Positions 22,839 through 34,765 of a stretch of DNA of 64,000 nt are shown one piece after another. The position numbers and the translations under genes are program-made. The notes under the pieces are model-generated. The model saw only the letters and a program-made list of their open reading frames with translations. It made no database searches and had not been told where the DNA came from. Source of the DNA: Aldrovandia affinis (taxonomy: Eukaryota; Chordata; Actinopteri; Notacanthiformes; Halosauridae); contig JAINUG010000135.1 in the NCBI GenBank assembly GCA_029706075.1, positions 1,861,501 through 1,925,500 on the forward strand, written 5' to 3'. Position 1 is the first letter of the stretch. Every line of letters begins with the position of its first letter.

Positions 22839-24599
22839 AAATGCATTTCTGAAAACAGTTCGATTGATAATATCATGTCCTCTTTAGCAGCATTGCCCAC
22901 TCATTTCCCTCAAGCAGATTTCACTGAATGATTGCCATTGCTGTTAAACCATTGGTTTATGATCATTAATAATAAAAAGGACTGTTAACATTGGCTAATC
23001 TGAGGCTATATAAACACACTTCACTTTTACACACTTGCATTTAGTTCCTGGCTTTAACACTCCCTGTTAAAACTACAGACCCTTAACCATTATTGGATAA
23101 GGTTAAAGTCAATGCATCGCCTTACAAAGCACAATACCTTTTACTTGAAGTGGGAAGAATTGAGCTAAATGAATAAAAAATCATGGCTTGTTATGTATGT
23201 ATCTCAAATACTCAGGTATCGCACAGCTTAGCATAGCTTTCAACTCCAAGAACACTTTTATCTGAGGCTCACATCCGGGGTGCCTTCCATCTGTAACCGA
23301 GTTGGTTCTGCCCGCAGCGAGTTTCGAACCGAGGGATCTGAGGCTGAGCTAAAGACTCAAGTCTCCAACTCTGGGTGTCACTTTCTCCATCCATCGAAAC
23401 TCCTGCGGCAGCAACCACGGCCCAACCGATTGCCATCAGTTGTCTTAAGTTGGAGCTCGCTGAGCTAAAGACTCAAGTCTCCAACTCTGGGAACTAATCA
23501 CACTCATACCAGAGCACACCCGCTACACATCCATCTCTCAAGAAATGTGTGAGCCATAATGGCCTATGCAGCTTAATCATAAAAAACACGATAAAATATT
23601 ATCAATATATTAGAAACATAACTGAGCTACTATTAGAATGTATAGGATATTCCTAAATGGCTAATATAAACTCTACATTCACGCTGGTTAGATTTAGTGT
23701 GGAAACCACATCACTTGATTGACACTGACTAAATCCCCCCCTTCACAGCCCTATTCAGACTGTGTGTAGAAGGCCTTGGCTGCATCTGTGCAATGCACCA
23801 GAAAGCACATATGAGGTCCCTCTTCAGAGAGTGGCTGGGTTTGTATCTGCTGAACGACCGCATACCAATGTATAACGAAGGTCGAGGAACTTGGGGAGAG
23901 TGGGAATAGAAAGCCCTAATTGGGTGTGTTTTGCGATGCCTTCGTTATCCTCAGCTGCATTTGTTCATTTGGCCAGGTCATGGCATGGTCAACCACGATG
24001 CCTTTGAGACTCCAGAGCAGACTGAAAATGATGAGCTTAATCAGATTCTACCTTCTGTGTACATAACTGACCAACGCATCAAACACCGCTGTTCTGAAAC
24101 TGAACAGGGATAATTCATCCAGTGCCAAAAAAGCTCATTATATAAAATGATAACCGAGTCGAGCTGTTCACCTTATTAAACACCTCAGACCTCGGCGTGG
24201 TAATTAACCGTTACATGGTTTTCTCCCCTCTTGATTCAAAGTTCACGGAAGTCCTTGGAGAACTCAAATAACAAAGCGTACAATTTATTTCCATTATATA
24301 ACGCTTTACTTTTAAATAATGGATCAAGGATACGATCAATAATGCATTGTTTTACCCAGCATTTCCTCAGGCCTGGTGTCCATTAAATTTGCTGACAAAA
24401 GCCAAATAAATCTCCCCTAACTTCAAATGAAATCTTACACGTTTGATTATATTTGTGGGCTTGCATTTCCCATAGGATACTGATGATGTTTTTCCTTTTT
24501 TTTGTTGTTTGTTTGCTATTTTTCCCTGTGTAGCCTATCCCTGTGTAACATCAACAACGGTGATATCTCAGTCATTAAAACCTGCTAACTCACCACAAG
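22839..24599. other. non-coding interval with an exact 33-bp duplication
   Basis: Contains a tRNA-like segment (about 23265-23345, B box on the minus strand) and two identical 33-bp copies at 23343-23375 and 23459-23491. Otherwise nothing recognisable. Confidence 0.4.
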
Positions 24600-24828
24600 C
24601 AAAGACTGGGCCCTGTAGCCTAGACATCATAGGTTTAAGCCTGGGATCGTAGGTTCAATGCCATTGGCTAACTATGACTGGGAGTCCACAGTTGGCAGGA
24701 AACATAGGCTTTATCCTGCTGGGGGTAGAGTGGGTTTAATTCAGCCAGAGCTCCTCAGGTTAGCACCGTTTTAGTTCCCAGCAATGCACCAGGCACCCAC
24801 AGGGTAACAGCTATCAAGAGTATATGAA
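24600..24828 (+). mobile_element. tRNA-like SINE fragment
   Basis: A B-box-like 'taggttcaatgcc' near 24650 is followed by a body containing 'gagctcctcaggtta' and 'ccaggcacccacaggg'. The last part recurs at 43635-43690 in fmr1 intron 7, which shows a dispersed repeat. Confidence 0.45.
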
Positions 24829-27800
24829 AACATAAGAATACATAATGACAAGAACGGACCGTTAGGCTCGTCATTTCCTAGACTAAAGAATAGTTCTGCG
24901 TCAAGCCTGGACTTGAATGACCCAAGTGTTTCTACCTCCACTACGTGACCCGGCAAGCTGTTCCACGCATTGGCAACTCTATGTGTAAGAAAATACTTCC
25001 TGGTGTCAGTGTGGAATTTACCTTTATTTAACTTCCACCTGTGTCCCCTTAGTCTGCTTACTGAACTCAATCTAAGAAAACCTTCACTTTGTTAATCCCT
25101 TTTATGAATTTAAAAACCTCAATCAATTCCTCCCTTAGTCTCATTTTGCTAAGCTTGAATATATTAAGTGTCTTAAATCCTTCCTTGTAACATTTACCTT
25201 TCATACCAGGCACAAATTTAGTTGCATACTGCACACAGTACTCTAAATGAGGTTTGACAAAAGCATTATATAATATCAATAGAACCTCCTTTGATTTCCT
25301 GTAGCCTATACTCAATACCTTTTGTTATATATCCCAGCATCCTGTTAGCCTTTTTCACTGCTTTAGCACAATGCTTAGATCCTGATAGACTTTGGCCAAC
25401 TACTACTCCCAAGCTTTTTAAAATTGAACACATTCAAATTTTTCTCCTCCTATAAAATACTTCCCATGTTTTTACTTTGTTATATGTATCAATATAGAAT
25501 GTCATCTGCCATGTCTCTGCCCACATCTGGATTTTGTTTTAATTATCTTCATGTACCTTAGCAGTACTTTTAAGCATATTTATCACCTCTTCTCTGGTAA
25601 AGCTCTTAACAAAGTAACTGATTAGGGTATCAGCAATATCCTTATTACTATAAGGAAAAGCTCTTTCCTTAGTCCTAATGCACTTAACCTCTTCCTTAAC
25701 TTTCATTTTTCTACTGCAATATTGAAAAAAAGGATTACTTGGGAAATTTTTATTTCATTATTTCATTTTTAGCCGTAGCCCGCAAGATTACAATAATCTA
25801 CCCTGTTTCTCTCAGAATTGTCTTTTTATATACTCTGTACAGTCTCTTTTTTGTCTCAAAATGTCCCATAAAGATTTATTTATTCACTGTGGAGACTGCT
25901 TTTACATCTTACTTTTTCTCAATTTTGGGCTGAATTTAGGCTGTGTACAACAAAAACCTGTTTAAAGGTACTCAATTTTTCATTCACAGTTTTGCAATCC
26001 AGAAGGTTTTGCCCAATCTATATTACTTAAAATCTCTGTCATTTTATTAAAATCAGCTCCTATGAAGTTAAAAATTCGAGAGTTAGAGGACGCAGATTTA
26101 AACTAAAAAATATCAAAAGTGACTGTACTTTGATCACTTCTCCCAAGTGGTACCGCTGCCTCTGAGCTGCAAATTCTGCCAGCATTATTACACAAAACCA
26201 GATCCAGAGAGTCTCAATAACAGGCATTAACCACAGCTAAAAACTTATCTTCACAGTCACCCTGTCCTGACACTACTTCCCAATTAATAGAGGGATAATT
26301 GAAGTCGCCTATTATTAATGCCTCTCCTTCCTGCCAGCTCATTTTATCTTAGTGTCTGTGTTGTTGTCTGAAGCTGGTGGCCTATAGCATACACCAGTGG
26401 CGGGCCGTGCATTTCACACCTAGGCCTTCAGTAGTGCTCCGTCTGAATCAATCCACCCCTCAATAACTCTTTTATGGCTATAAAAACCATCTTATTATGC
26501 AGAAATGCAGTATAAAGAGCCGTTGCATCGCAGATAGATAACTTGTGTAGCCAGAATAAATGCCTTTACTGAAGAAACAAACCCGGGGTGCACCAGTCTC
26601 CTTGACACACATAAAAAAGCATCAATAATAACCTCATAAAATTGCTATATTATTTAGGAAAATAGCAACATTTTACTCACCAAAAATCCTTATTATTTGT
26701 ACACAAAATCCATCCTCCTTTCTTTCCTCAAAAAGAGTTCAATTACTCTGTCGTACAGATTATCCGTGCGTTTCAGTTCCATCAAAAGTCCTTTTCTATC
26801 GCCATCGAAGCTAATGCTGAAAGTCGAGCCTGCCCTGTCGTATTTCTGGCATAAGTTTTAATTCGCTTTAGGGCTGAAAATGTCCGCTCGCTAGCTCTGG
26901 CTAGTGCACTCTCTGACTATCCAATCAAAGGGTGTGAATACGCTGACGTTACCGTACGCCTGCTAGAAGGCCTTGGTGTCGCCAACTCAAAATCTGATTG
27001 GTTGAAGCAACAGTTTTATCGACACTTATTTTATGCTACAGGGCCCGCAGAACTGATTGTGAAGGCCTCCAGGCAGATTTCTTTGACCCTGGCAACAAAT
27101 GATGGCTGAAATGTGATTGGTTAAATGCTTTAATATGAAAATACACGTCTGGAAGCAGCGCAACCAGGGGAAAATCTATGAAAGGAAGCGGACAGACAAT
27201 TTGGAATTATTTAATAAGTATTCATGGACAAAATATTATTAACATCAGTCTGTGATTCAGATATTTTTTAGGCCAGCAGAGAAGGCCTTGCAGGCCCTGA
27301 CGGCCCACCACTGGCATACACCTATATTAAGATCCTTCTCGTATTCTCACAGCTAGTCCAGATGCTCTCACAAGGAATGAGAGGGTTAATTCCTTTCATT
27401 TACTTCACATAAAGGGCCACACCCTCATCTCTTTTATGTGTCCTTTATTTCCTTCCTGATCACTTTGTACCCCTCTACAGTACATTCATCCCTGTACACA
27501 GCACCAAGTCTCTTAAATCCCAACAATGTCATAACCCACATAAAAATGGCAGTCTCTAGTTCCCAAAACATTTTTGTTTATGCTTCTATCATTTAAACAA
27601 AGGAACTTCAAAGTATTACTAGTGCATTTGTTCTCCTCCTCTCCTATTCCTGGCTGTGCCAAACCACCTCTAATAACATTACGCTCTAAAATGTCTTCCT
27701 TTATGCTGTCCTAACTGGTGTTATACTTTGCCCTGATGTCTTCCATCCGATCAGTCTGTGCCTCTTAATATGCACCATTAATACTAATACTAATTTCCCT

Positions 27801-28190
27801 CCATGCCCCCCAGTCCCTAGTTTAAATACTCCTCTGATACCCTTAGCATACGCTGGCCCAACACAGCTGTACCCCTCCTGTTCAGGTGTATCCTGTCACC
27901 TGTCCAAAAGGACTCCCAGTGCCCCATAAACTTGTTTCCCTCTTTCCTACACCAGCCACGTGTTAAATCTCCACATAAAATGTTGCTTCCCTGTACGAGC
28001 GTGTGAGAAGACCACCGTGGAGTTTCTGCTCCTAATCTTTGTTGCGAATTCTACAAATTTGTGCTGTGGAACCTCAAACATACCCTTACCTATGGTATTG
28101 GCTTCAACATGGACCATTACCACTGGATCCAACCTAACTGCTACTGATTAAATTGCTGCTGAGACAGAGGCAACTATTGAATTTAGCAAA
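24829..28190 (-). mobile_element. CR1-type LINE, long copy split by a hAT element
   Basis: Read on the minus strand it contains, in order: an ORF1 esterase-like segment (28132-27850, 'VVMVHVEANTIGKGMFEVP', 'KFVEFATKIRSRNSTVV'); the AP-endonuclease part of ORF2 (around 26360-25960, 'ALIIGDFNYPSINWEV' and 'VPLGRSDQS', the usual SDH motif changed to SDQ); a linker; the C-terminal end (25560-24860, 'AKAVKKANRMLGYI', 'RVANAWNSLPGH'); and a TATTCTTATG-like 3' tail. The catalytic reverse transcriptase core is missing between about 25610 and 25540. An esterase ORF1 is known for CR1-like elements. A hAT element occupies 26395-27313. Confidence 0.85.
26395..27313 (-). mobile_element. hAT element with transposase C-terminus, nested in the CR1 LINE
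   Basis: The ends are inverted (CAGTGGCGGGCCGT at 26395; ACGGCCCACCACTG ending 27313) and flanked by an identical 8-bp duplication GCATACAC (26387-26394 and 27314-27321). The minus strand at about 26910-26690 encodes the hAT C-terminal dimerisation region ('ASERTFSALKRIKTYAR', 'TTGQARLSALASMAIE', then a shifted 'KGGWILCTNN'-like end). The N-terminal catalytic part is absent, so the copy is an internally deleted derivative. Confidence 0.93.
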
Positions 28191-29445
28191 CTTCACAGCG
28201 TGCTTCCAAACAGTCAGAAGCAGAAAACCAGGAACAAGAAACGCCTCCATCTAACTAACTTAGCTAGGTGCTGGTCATTTGTAGAATTGGGGCTTGCAAC
28301 AGCTAATGCAATTATATTATATTATACACCAACATTCACCTTTGTACAGTAAAAGGCTAGCTAGCTAGCTAACTAACGAATATTGTTCTGCTCAAAACCA
28401 CAAAAAAACTCTCACCACCTCAATGCAGAACCGAATTTACTAACCAACTAGCCATTGCTAGAGGGACGAAAAAAGTGAAAAACTCTCTGTCCCATAGCGG
28501 CAATAAAAGTTTAGGACCCTAAGAGCAAATCCAGATACCTTCTTATAGACTCTAGTAAAATACCAAATGAATATCCCAATATGCTTCTTTACCAATCAGC
28601 ACTAGCTTTGCTGTTGTGCTGTGTGGCCTATATACAGTATAGTGTGGAAAATTATCACTGGCTAATGGGAAAGTAAACTGGACGAATCTATATGCCTCAG
28701 CTACAGTTCTGCTTGCATGGGTAAGGGTGGCACAGCGATCATTCAAGAGTGAACTGAAAATTCCATATTTAGTAGAAAGGGGAAGACATTGTTAAAATAC
28801 ATATTTAAGACACCTTCTGCAAGAAAAGGGTATCATTTGATTGGGTCTCTCAATGTTTCATGTCATGTCATTGTCAAAAGTACTAGGCTCCATCTCTTTT
28901 CAAAGATTTTGACAGCACTAATATAATTTTGTGTGCAGAAAACTGGGCATTGGCCATTGTCACAATCCCCACAGATCATTACACAAAGCAAACCTGTATT
29001 TGTAAAAAATAAGGAAACATCTAAAGATGAAACAGCCTCACTTCATCCCACCTGCATTCAAGTGAATTGTGCCAGAAGAGTGTACAATTGGAAACAGATG
29101 GCCAACAAGCCTAAAGTAGTGACCAGTGTACAGTATTTACTGAAAAGCTACAAAAGGTACCAAAACCCAACTGGCCAGAGCTGCCATTTATAATTTTTTA
29201 ATTCTTAAAAAAAAAAACCAATAAATAGGATTCTCAGGAGGCAAAGCCTGATTAACAGAACAATTCCCTGAGGTTGTAATGACTGTCTGCTTCATGGGTC
29301 TTGATAAAGCTTTAATTTGCCAATGAATCTTCAGCCTGTGGGATTGGAACATTATTGAAATAAGATTAATCTAATTTCACTGAAGGAATAGATAATATTG
29401 ATATTGAACTTATTATTCTCTATGAGACTGTGTTTATGGGATTCA

Positions 29446-29492
<47 letters not shown>

Positions 29493-30165
29493 CAGGGCGG
29501 TGGTGTGGTGTGTGTGGCGGGGGGGGGGTGGGGGTCTTGAGTCTCGCCAACATCAGCAATACTGTACTCATGCGCATTTGCTGTCTAATGAAAGAAAACA
29601 AAGGGAGAGAGGGAAATTTGGTGTAGCAACAAGTGTGCAAGTTCATTTAGCAAAACTCTTTGATGTTGACTGATGGGTCTTTGTTATGACAGGCCAGGTT
29701 ACGTCCCACCCTGTACCCAGTTTTTTTGAGAAATAAAACCTGGCAGCTAGGATCAGAGCTTGGCATGGGAGAGGCAGATCAATGTGTAGGCGTTGGCATT
29801 ATCTGAACTCCAGCGTCACCCTTTTCGAGGATACCGCAACCTTTCAGCAGCAAACCACCATACCCTTCTGCGCATGCTGCATTGATCTGCAGAGGTTCAA
29901 ATGTTGTAGGGTTATTGCATAGCAAATACAATCACATCCCTGTGATATAAAAGTTCAGTCTTCTTAGGGAGTTTTTGTATCAATCATGTTAAACCATTGG
30001 AAGCTCTAATAAATATAGCTTGCATGTGCAGAATCGAATATACTTTCGATGACACAACAAACTCGGTCACAGCCAGAAATATCAGAATGCAGAAATATAA
30101 GTCAGAATGCAATAATGATAAATGATGCACACAATTTAATGTATAAATGTAATATAAATTGTAAT
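28191..30165. other. non-coding interval
   Basis: Contains a short GCTA-rich stretch (28352-28376), a (GT)n microsatellite (29448-29491) and a G-run (29519-29535). The frame at 28933-29193 has no recognisable family. No gene supported. Confidence 0.35.
29448..29491. repeat. (GT)n microsatellite
   Basis: About 22 uninterrupted GT units, followed by a G-rich stretch. Confidence 0.98.
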
Positions 30166-30845
30166 GACATTTTACATTTACATTTTACATTTTAAGCATT
30201 TAGCAGACGCTCTTATCCAGAGCGACTTACAAGATGTGCATTAATACATGGTAGGAACAATCATAGTTAACGCACGAGATCAGTGCAGGAATACAGCAAT
30301 AGACATCATTGCAGGCATCTGCGTACCATACCTGTAACACCGGGAAGGAAAGGGTTAGTGAATTTTTTTAAACATTTTCTCTTTTTGGGAGTATAGTGTT
30401 GAACAAGTAAACAGCGGTGAAGACAATAGCTAGATGGACAGAGTTCAGTGGTAGTGGAGTCTGAAGAGGTGGGTTTTGAGTCTCTTGCGGAAGATCGTAA
30501 GTGATTCAGCGGTCCTGACCGATTGCGGAAGGTCGTTCTACCAGCGAGGGATCAGGACAGAGAAGAGGCGAGACCGCGAGGAGCGGCTGCCAGGCGCCCG
30601 GAGGGAAGGGACAGTCAGTTTACCAGAGGAGGTGGAGCGGAGGGGTCTGGGAGGTGTGTAGGGAGTGATGAGCGACTGGAGGTATGGGGGAGCAGTACCT
30701 CTGGCCGCTTGAAAAGCAAGCACCAGTGACTTGAATCTGATGCGTGCTGCGATGGGGAGCCAGTGCAGAGAGGAGAGTAGAGGGGTGACGTGGGTGAACC
30801 TCGGCTGGTTGAGCACCAGACAAGCGACAGCGTTCTGGACTATAA
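30166..30845 (-). mobile_element. L2-type LINE, ORF2 C-terminus and 3' end
   Basis: The minus strand encodes 'HVTPLLSSLHWLPIAARIRF', 'SLVLAFQAARGTAPPYLQSL', 'SRSRLFSVLIPRWWNDLP' and onward, the end of an L2-like ORF2. The 3' UTR ends at 30195 in the tail AGTCGCTCTGGATAAGAGCG. The same 3' UTR stands alone at 13680-13957 and 55040-55320. Confidence 0.85.
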
Positions 30846-31234
30846 GTCTGTACTGTATTTATTTTCCAGCAGCACAAATATGTTTTGTGCTTCATGTAAC
30901 TTCATATAGGAAGGCCACACAATTTATTATTATTGTTATTATTTTTATCATCTCTAAATCCCCATCTTGTTATAGGATCTGATGCAGAGTTTTTAAATCT
31001 TGTTGATTTAGGTTTTGTGCAATATGTTTCAGGGCCTATTCAGTCACGCATGGTCACGCAAGGTTTCACCTTAAGATGTTTCGTAAAAAAGGATCTCACA
31101 GGATCTGATCATCTCAGCACAAGCTTTCTGCTTTCAGCCAACTGCCACCAGTAATAGATTTCGTAATGCATTCCTTTGCTAATAAATTGCCCCCCACTCA
31201 ACCACAGCTTATGAATAAGTAAATAGTTTCAATT
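30846..31234. other. non-coding interval
   Basis: AT-rich DNA between two LINE fragments. Nothing recognised. Confidence 0.35.
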
Positions 31235-32310
31235 CATGTTGTACCTCCGTTCTTGACTATGTATTCTCCATTGGGAGTCCCCCAGGGATCGATCGACTGG
31301 GGCCAATCTTGTTCTCAATTTAGACGATGCCCCTAGGCCAAATTATTCATAAACATTACATTTCCTCTCATTGTTATGCAGATGGTATGCAGTCTTATTC
31401 ATCGGCAAAACCGGGTGATGCAAGTAGAGTATCTGCTCTCCTCAGTTGTCTCTCAGATATCAAATCCTGGATGTTTCAGAATTCCCTCCAGCTTAGTTCT
31501 GATACTGGGCAGCAGTCTGATTTGATTTAGTCGGGACTGGACATCTTAATCCCAAATGTTAAATCTGAAGTCAAAAATCTTATTGTTGTGCTATTTTTTC
31601 GATACTAATCTAGCTCTTGAAAAAGGTATTAAAAAGACCTCCCAGTCATGCTACTATCATTGAGGAAACATTTCAAAAATCAGATCTTAGTTGTCATTTG
31701 CAGGTACAGAGAAAGTCATACATGTATCCATGGATTAATATGATGAAGATCAGGCTATCGCAGTGCTATCTATTCATGTTTCCATGGCCATGTATTATAT
31801 CGTCTGCAGCTGGTACAATGACCTTCAAACAGAAGAAAACAAAGGGACACCTATCACTTTGATCCTGGCCTCAATATAGTGGTTACCAGTAAAACATTTT
31901 TATAAATGACTTTTAAAGCATCATGTGGTTGAACCTCTGAGTACGTCTGAGGATTACTGACACCTTATGTACCTTATCGGAATCTCTGGTCCCTTACTAA
32001 AAGATTTTCTTTTTGTACCAGCCAGCTATTTTAAAAAGGTGATCAGGCCGTTTTTTAATTTGTATTTCTTTCATTCCTGTTCTCAAATGTATGTTTTCAC
32101 TATTATTTTAATTAACTTTTAACTGTTTAATTTTAACTGTAATTGTAATTGGCTAATGTTTTTTATTCTACTTTATTCTTTTTGTTGCTTATTTTTCCTT
32201 TTCTCTTATTGGTACTTTGTTCTTTTATTTGGAAAGTGATTTGAACATAATGTCTGAGAAGCACTTAATAAATAATGTTATTATTATTTTATTATTATTT
32301 TATACAGGTA
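31235..32310 (+). mobile_element. L2/Rex-like LINE, reverse transcriptase and 3' part, decayed
   Basis: Broken frames read 'PLGVPQGSID' (the conserved GVPQGS motif, 31275), 'ITFPLIVMQMV' where the F/YADD catalytic motif (here YADGMQ) is at 31375-31390, 'SCLSDIKSWMFQNSLQLSSD', and later 'IRLSQCYL'. The element closes with 'gtgatttgaacataatgtct', AAGCACTTAATAAATAATG and a (TTA)n tail. Stops and frameshifts abound. The catalytic YADD has become YADG. Confidence 0.75.
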
Positions 32311-33629
32311 GTTTTCTTTTTCTTATTTTTCTCAGCTTAGAACTTTTAGTATCAAAACAGTTTTTCTTCATACCCGTCTTTCAACTCATTTCAATTATTT
32401 ATTTATTTACACACAAAATTTTGTTTTAATTATCTTAGAGAAAAACCAAGTGTAATTTATGCATATATACATATATATATATATATATGTGCATATTTTT
32501 AGGCAAACTTCTAATGAGAAACTATTCCTATTAGTAATGAATACATTAACATACATACTGACCCCTGTACTTTGGCATGTGTGGAAACAGGATTGTGGAT
32601 AATTGGCTGAAGCCTCTTTACTCTGTTAATACCTGTTTCAGAAACAGTGCATGGGCTTTTGAGAAAAATATCTAACGATGCCTTAATGTGAATGAATGAA
32701 ATTGTAAACCCTCGAGGCAGAAGCAGCAATTCTAGGAGCCCTGGAGACTAATTATCATTCTGTTGCCGTACAGGATGCACCATGGTACACAGGACCTTTC
32801 CGGAATACACTCTTGAGTCTGCATGGGTAGGTCAACACTGCAGAAGGCAGCGAAGCAGATTTTTTTGTTTTTGTTTCTAATCTTCACTGTCCAAGGAAAA
32901 CAAAACCAATTTGGTAAAATTCTGTTCAATCAAGCTCTGCAAACAACAGATGTAAGGGTAATAGGAGAGAATGCAAAGTGCTCTGTTACGATTCTCCTCC
33001 AATTTAGCTCAAACAGGGAACTGTCTACCTGCATCATTTTAAACAGGAAGCATTCTATGATTGTACTCAGGCGGCTACACCTGTAAATTCATGGTTGCGA
33101 CGACCGATTAAAAAAATGTTTCATGATTATTTCCTTTGGTTTTTGAGTAGGAAATAATCAAAGTGCCTCCTGTGCCATGTTAGCACCAATGTTTAGTTCA
33201 GGTGAAAGCTCAAATCATCCACATTAAAGTTGGTTTGCCATCAACCCACCAGTATTCTACATGCATAATCTGGTGAGACACTGCGTGACTATGTCTGACT
33301 GACTCTCATCGCAGAACAGGTGGACTTTCGTGGCTGACCGTCTGGTCACCTACACATGGACCTGTCTGCATTGGCTTTTTACAACCTAATAAGTCAGCTC
33401 TTAATGTACTTGTAATTTGATAAGGCACCTGAATCCTAATTTTGGAAGTACCACTCAGATTCCATTTGAAGTACGTGGCATCAGCAGCTGAATACAGGTA
33501 ACCACTGCCCTTCTGGTGAACCCTCATTCATTTTATTCAAAAGAATTTGGCCCAAATTCCTATAAACATGGTTATTGCTCAAAACAATGAAACATGACTA
33601 TGTCGAGTTCCCTTCAAAATTATTCACAA
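32311..33629. other. non-coding interval
   Basis: Low-complexity AT-rich DNA, including a TA-rich run at 32460-32490. No exon or element recognised. Confidence 0.35.
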
Positions 33630-34765
33630 CCTTGACAAAGATGAACAAAGAAGGGTGTATAAAATACGCAATGCAGGTAATGGGCTAGTGCACACCCCTA
33701 ATGATTATTTTAAATAAAATCCAATCCATCTGCATTAACATGCTACTTTTTAGTTTATAAGTTTATAAATTAATCTCAATCTCATGGAACAGTATTGTGG
33801 CCACCGCTCGTGGCTTCCTGTTTCACTGGGGTAGGCAAATTATGTAACACACTATTAATTTGGCATCCACGACCATGGGTAAAGGCAAATAACTCTCAGA
33901 AGAAACAAGACAAAGGATTGTTGACCGTCACCTGACCTCACCATCCTGAAGTCAGGAGATGGATACAAACAAATAATAAAAATACCACCTTTCTACTGTT
34001 AGGTCAATAATTAAGAAGTTTAGCACTGGAACAGTGGTAAACCTGCCTGGTAGAGAACGCAAGTACATCTTGCCCACATACACAATGAGGCAGATGGTTT
34101 GATAAGAACAATTCAAGGGCCACAGTTGGAGATCTACAAAACTTGGTTGCATCAAAGAGACACAAAGTTGCCAAATCTACCATCAGATGCCACCTGCATG
34201 CCCAGGGGCTTCTTTGAAGGGTTGTCAGAAAAATAGAAGTCTCTATTGAGGGAAATAAAGAAAAAACTGAGCTGAGCGTTATGGTCAGAGGAGACCAAAA
34301 TTGAGATTTATGGCCATGCACATCAGCGGTGAGTTTGGCATCGGAAGAGGGACGCTTATGTTAAAAAGAATGTCATACCTATGGTGAAATATGTTGGTAG
34401 ATATTTTATGTTTTGGGGTTGTTTTGCATCTACTGGTTCTGGGACTCTTGTTAAGGTCAGTGTAATGATAGACTCTAGCATGAACTACCAGAACTGGCCA
34501 AAAACCTGCCAGGAAGCTGAAACTTGGCCACAAATGGATCTTTCAGGAAGGCAGTGATCTCATGCATACCTCACAATCAACATAGATCTGAAGGATCTTG
34601 ACATATTCTGTATTGAGGAATGGTAAAATATTCCCCCGCATAATGTTCACCAATCTCATAACACACTATAGAAGATTACTCAGTAATGTAATCCTTGTGA
34701 GGGGAGGGTGCACAAAGTACTCAGAACAGGGGTGTGAATAATTGTGACATTATTTTGTCCAAAAT
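33630..34765 (+). mobile_element. Tc1-like transposon, decayed
   Basis: The sequence opens with 'ttcaaaattattcacaacc' and closes with 'gtgtgaataattgtgac', the kind of ends seen in Tc1 families. Between them are broken transposase frames: 'AWQ/GQ-like' paired domain remnants, 'TVVNLPGRERKYILPTYT', 'MRQMV' and a 'VNMLVDILCFGVV' segment from the GGGS(V)M(V)W region. Exact ends are not fixed. Confidence 0.6.

Noticed and set aside
28933-29193. An 86-codon frame as a small gene or exon
   Set aside because: No family resemblance, AT-rich surroundings, no convincing splice sites.
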